DNA of 64,000 nt from Bromus sterilis (lineage: Eukaryota; Streptophyta; Magnoliopsida; Poales; Poaceae): contig OX465599.1 in the NCBI GenBank assembly GCA_950022295.1, forward strand, positions 2,976,001-3,040,000, in the 5' to 3' direction. This document shows, in pieces, positions 61,843-64,000 of this stretch. The notes under the pieces were generated by a model. It saw nothing but the letters and a program-made list of their open reading frames with translations, had not been told where the DNA came from and did not search any database. The translations under genes and the position numbers were made by a program. Numbering within the stretch: the stretch's first letter is position 1; each line of letters opens with the position of its first letter.

Positions 61843-63718
61843 TAATCACCGTTTTGGGTCCCCGAAGTGATTTCCACCATTGACGAACCCTAGGGTGCAT
61901 TTACGTGCCGGTCATCAACACTCGCAGTTTTGGCCGATTCTGGCCTGTTTCATGGGTATTAATCACCGTTTTGGGTCCCCGGAGTGATTTCCACCATTGA
62001 CGAACCCTAGGGTGCATTTATGTGCCGGTCATCAACACTCACAGTTTTGGCCGATTCTGGCCTGTTTCATGGGCTATTAATCACAGTTACATGGGCTATT
62101 AATCACCGTTTTGGATCCCCAGAGTGATTTCCATCATTGAAGAACCCAGGGTGCATTTACGTGCCGGTTATCAACACTCGCAGTTTTGGCCGATTCTGGC
62201 CTGTTTCATGAGCTATTAATCATCGTTTTGGGTCCCCGGAGTGATTTCCACCATTGACGAACCCCAGGGTGCATTTACGTGCCGGTCATCAACACTCGCA
62301 GTTTTGGCAGATTCTAGGTTGCTTCATGGGCTATTAATCACCGTTTTGGGTCCCCGAAGTGATTTCCACAATTGACGAACCCAGGGTGCATTTACGTGAC
62401 GGTCATCAGTCCTCGCACTTTTGGCCGATTCTGGCCTATTTCATGGGCTATTAATCACCGTTACATGGGCTATTAATCACCGTTTTGGGTCCCCGGAGTG
62501 ATTTCCACCATTGACGAACCCCAGGCTGCATTTACGTGCCGGTCATCAACACTCGCAGTTTTGGCCGATTCTGGCCTGTTTCATGGGTATTAATCACCGT
62601 TTTGGGTCCCCGGAGTGATTTCCACCATTGACGAACCCTAGGGTGCATTTATGTGCCGGTCATCAACACTCGCAGTTTTGGCCGATTCTGGCCTGTTTCA
62701 TGGGCTATTAATCACCGTTTTGGGTCCCCGGAGTGATTTCCACCATTGACGAACCCCAGGGTGCATTTACGTGCCGGTCATCAACACTCGCAATTTTGGC
62801 CGATTCTGGCCTGTTTCATGGGTTATTAATCATAGTTACATGGGCTATTAATCACCGTTTTGGGTCCCCGGAGTGATTTCCACAATTGAAGAACCCCAGG
62901 GTGCATTTACGTAACGGTCATCAGTCCTCGCACTTTTGGCCGATTATGGCCTGTTTCATGGGCTATTAATCACCGTTACATGGGCTATTAATCACCGTTT
63001 TGGGTCCCCGGAGTGATTTCCACCATTGACGAACCCCAGGGTGCATTTACGTGCCGGTCATCAACACTCGCAGTTTTGGCCGATTCTGGCCTGTTTCATG
63101 GGCTATTAATCACCGTTTTGGGTCCCCAGAGTGATTTCCACCATTGACGAACCCCAGGGTGCATTTACGTGCCGGTCATCAACACTCGCAGTTTTGGCCG
63201 ATTCTGGCCTGTTTCATGGGCTATGAATCACCGTTTTGGGTCCCCGGAGTGATTTCCACCATTGACGAACCCAAGGGTGCATTTACGTGCCGGTCATCAA
63301 CACTCGCAATTTTGGCCGATTCTGGCCTGTTTCATGGGCTATTAATCACCGTTTTGGGTCCCCGAAGTGATTTCCACAATTGACGAACCCCAGGGTGCAT
63401 TTACATGACGGTCATCAGTCCTCGCACTTTTGGCCGATTCTGGCCTGTTTCATGGGCTATTAATCACCGTTACATGGGCTATTAATCACCGTTTTGGGTC
63501 CCTGGAGTGATTTCCACCATTGACGAACCCCAGGGTGCATTTACGTGCCGGTCATCAACACTCGCAGTTTTGGCCGATTCTGGCCTGTTTCATGGGCTAT
63601 TAATCACCGTTTTGGGTCCCCAGAGTGATTTCCACCATTGACGAACCCCAGGGTGCATTTACGTGCCGGTCATCAACACTCGCAGTTTTGGCCGATTCTG
63701 GCCTGTTTCATGGGCTAT
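61843..63718. repeat. Copy of 56985-58860 at +4,858
   Basis: B1, C1-C6, A1-A3 and the 4-mer recur in order at offset 4,858, for example GGATCC at 57255 and 62113, and AGATTCTAGG at 57451 and 62309. The match ends at about 63718, where this copy carries GGGCTATTAATC and the other CTATGAATC. An overlapping match at 59284-60474 gives a third copy of the C3-to-4-mer part. Confidence 0.9.
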
Positions 63719-64000
63719 TAATCACCGTTACATGGGCTATTAATCACCGTTTTGGGTCCCCGGAGTGATTTCCACCATTGACGAACCCCAGGGTGCATTT
63801 ACGTGCCGGTCATCAACACTCGCAGTTTTGGCCGATTCTGGCCTGTTTCATGGGCTATTAATCACCGTTTTGGGTCCCCGGAGTGATTTCCACCATTGAC
63901 GAACCCCAGGGTGCATTTACGTGCCGGTCATCAACACTCGCAGTTTTGGCCGATTCTGGCCTGTTTCATGGGCTATTAATCACCGTTACATGGGCTATTA
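63636..64000. repeat. Near-consensus monomers at the right edge, truncated by the window
   Basis: Three near-consensus monomers, with the 22-bp duplication in the one at about 63638 and again in the last, which is cut inside the second 22-bp copy. They lack most HOR marks. The array plainly continues to the right. Confidence 0.85.

Larger units (their letters stand above)
1..64000. repeat. Satellite DNA array, 118-bp monomer, direct tandem orientation
   Basis: The same ~118-bp unit repeats head to tail from the first to the last base, with no inverted copy and no intervening unique DNA or mobile element seen. Using CATTGACGAA as the phase mark, the order inside a unit is: CCCCAGGGTGCATTTACGTG, CCGGTCATCAACACTCGCAG, TTTTGGCCGATTCTGGCC, TGTTTCATGGGCTATTAATC, ACCGTTTTGGGTCCCCGGAG, TGATTTCCAC. 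The consensus is 53% GC with 7 CpG. Units differ by linked single-base variants, 1-bp losses at the C-run (CCCC to CCC) or at GGGCTATT (to GGGTATT), and a 22-bp internal duplication. This is typical of eukaryotic centromeric or heterochromatic satellite. I do not recognise the family and cannot assign a species. Confidence 0.97.

Noticed and set aside
1..64000. CRISPR array
   Set aside because: There are no short repeats separated by unique spacers. The entire 118-bp unit repeats, and variation is by shared linked alleles.
1..64000. Transposon, retroelement or inverted segment inside the array
   Set aside because: Monomer phase can be followed from start to end with only 116-162 bp steps. 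I saw no interruption, target-site duplication or reverse-oriented copy.
1..64000. Ribosomal spacer, tRNA or other RNA genes
   Set aside because: No rRNA or tRNA-like conserved segments are recognisable in the monomer on either strand. An origin from an rDNA spacer cannot be excluded but has no support here.

Overview
The whole 64 kb window is one uninterrupted array of tandemly repeated satellite DNA. I found no protein-coding gene, RNA gene, transposon or unique-sequence interval. The basic monomer is 118 bp (for example 761-878), 62 of 118 bases G or C. All copies run in the same direction, and the array continues past both window edges, because position 1 and position 64000 both fall inside a monomer. 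Monomers are 116-118 bp, or about 139-140 bp or 162 bp when one or two extra copies of an internal 22-bp segment are present. That gives roughly 500 monomers.

Long gene-free satellite with nested higher-order repeats (HORs) points to a eukaryotic chromosome, most likely centromeric, pericentromeric or other heterochromatin. I do not recognise the monomer family and cannot name the species. The many 66-79 residue open frames are by-products of the repeat: they start at TTG or GTG, and they exist only where a variant removes the TAA stop carried by nearly every monomer.

Monomers carry linked diagnostic variants, so the array can be read as a mosaic of three modules. I name them here for convenience. 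Module A is an 8-mer of 1,030 bp (A1-A8, e.g. 481-1510). Module B is a run of up to 16 monomers, 1,947 bp (B1-B16, e.g. 2424-4370). Module C is an 8-mer of 983 bp (C1-C8, e.g. 17697-18679). Most of the window can be written as strings of these.

Layout: 1-480 end of a C module; 481-1510 one A 8-mer; 1511-8776 two tandem copies of a 3,633-bp 29-mer; 8777-9663 transition; 9664-14775 a near-identical copy of 1-5101; 14776-18511 a block copied again 39.4 kb away; 17697-22516 C-rich 2,760-bp repeat; 22587-24719 mosaic; 24720-29214 2,552-bp 20-mer; 29215-31228 B run and junction; 31229-35819 2,810-bp 22-mer and a partial copy; 35820-40855 2,507-bp 20-mer; 40856-48490 2,692-bp 21-mer; 46625-55004 a 4,662-bp repeat containing 1,478-bp 12-mers; 55005-57885 the distant copy of 15565-18445; 57886-64000 a different zone with a 494-bp 4-mer and fewer HOR markers.

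The most notable content is the architecture itself: at least eight HOR lengths built from one monomer family, large segments copied over 4-39 kb at well above 99% identity, hybrid monomers at junctions, and rare variants that link non-adjacent copies. All lengths come from reading positions of diagnostic variants; no alignment software was run.
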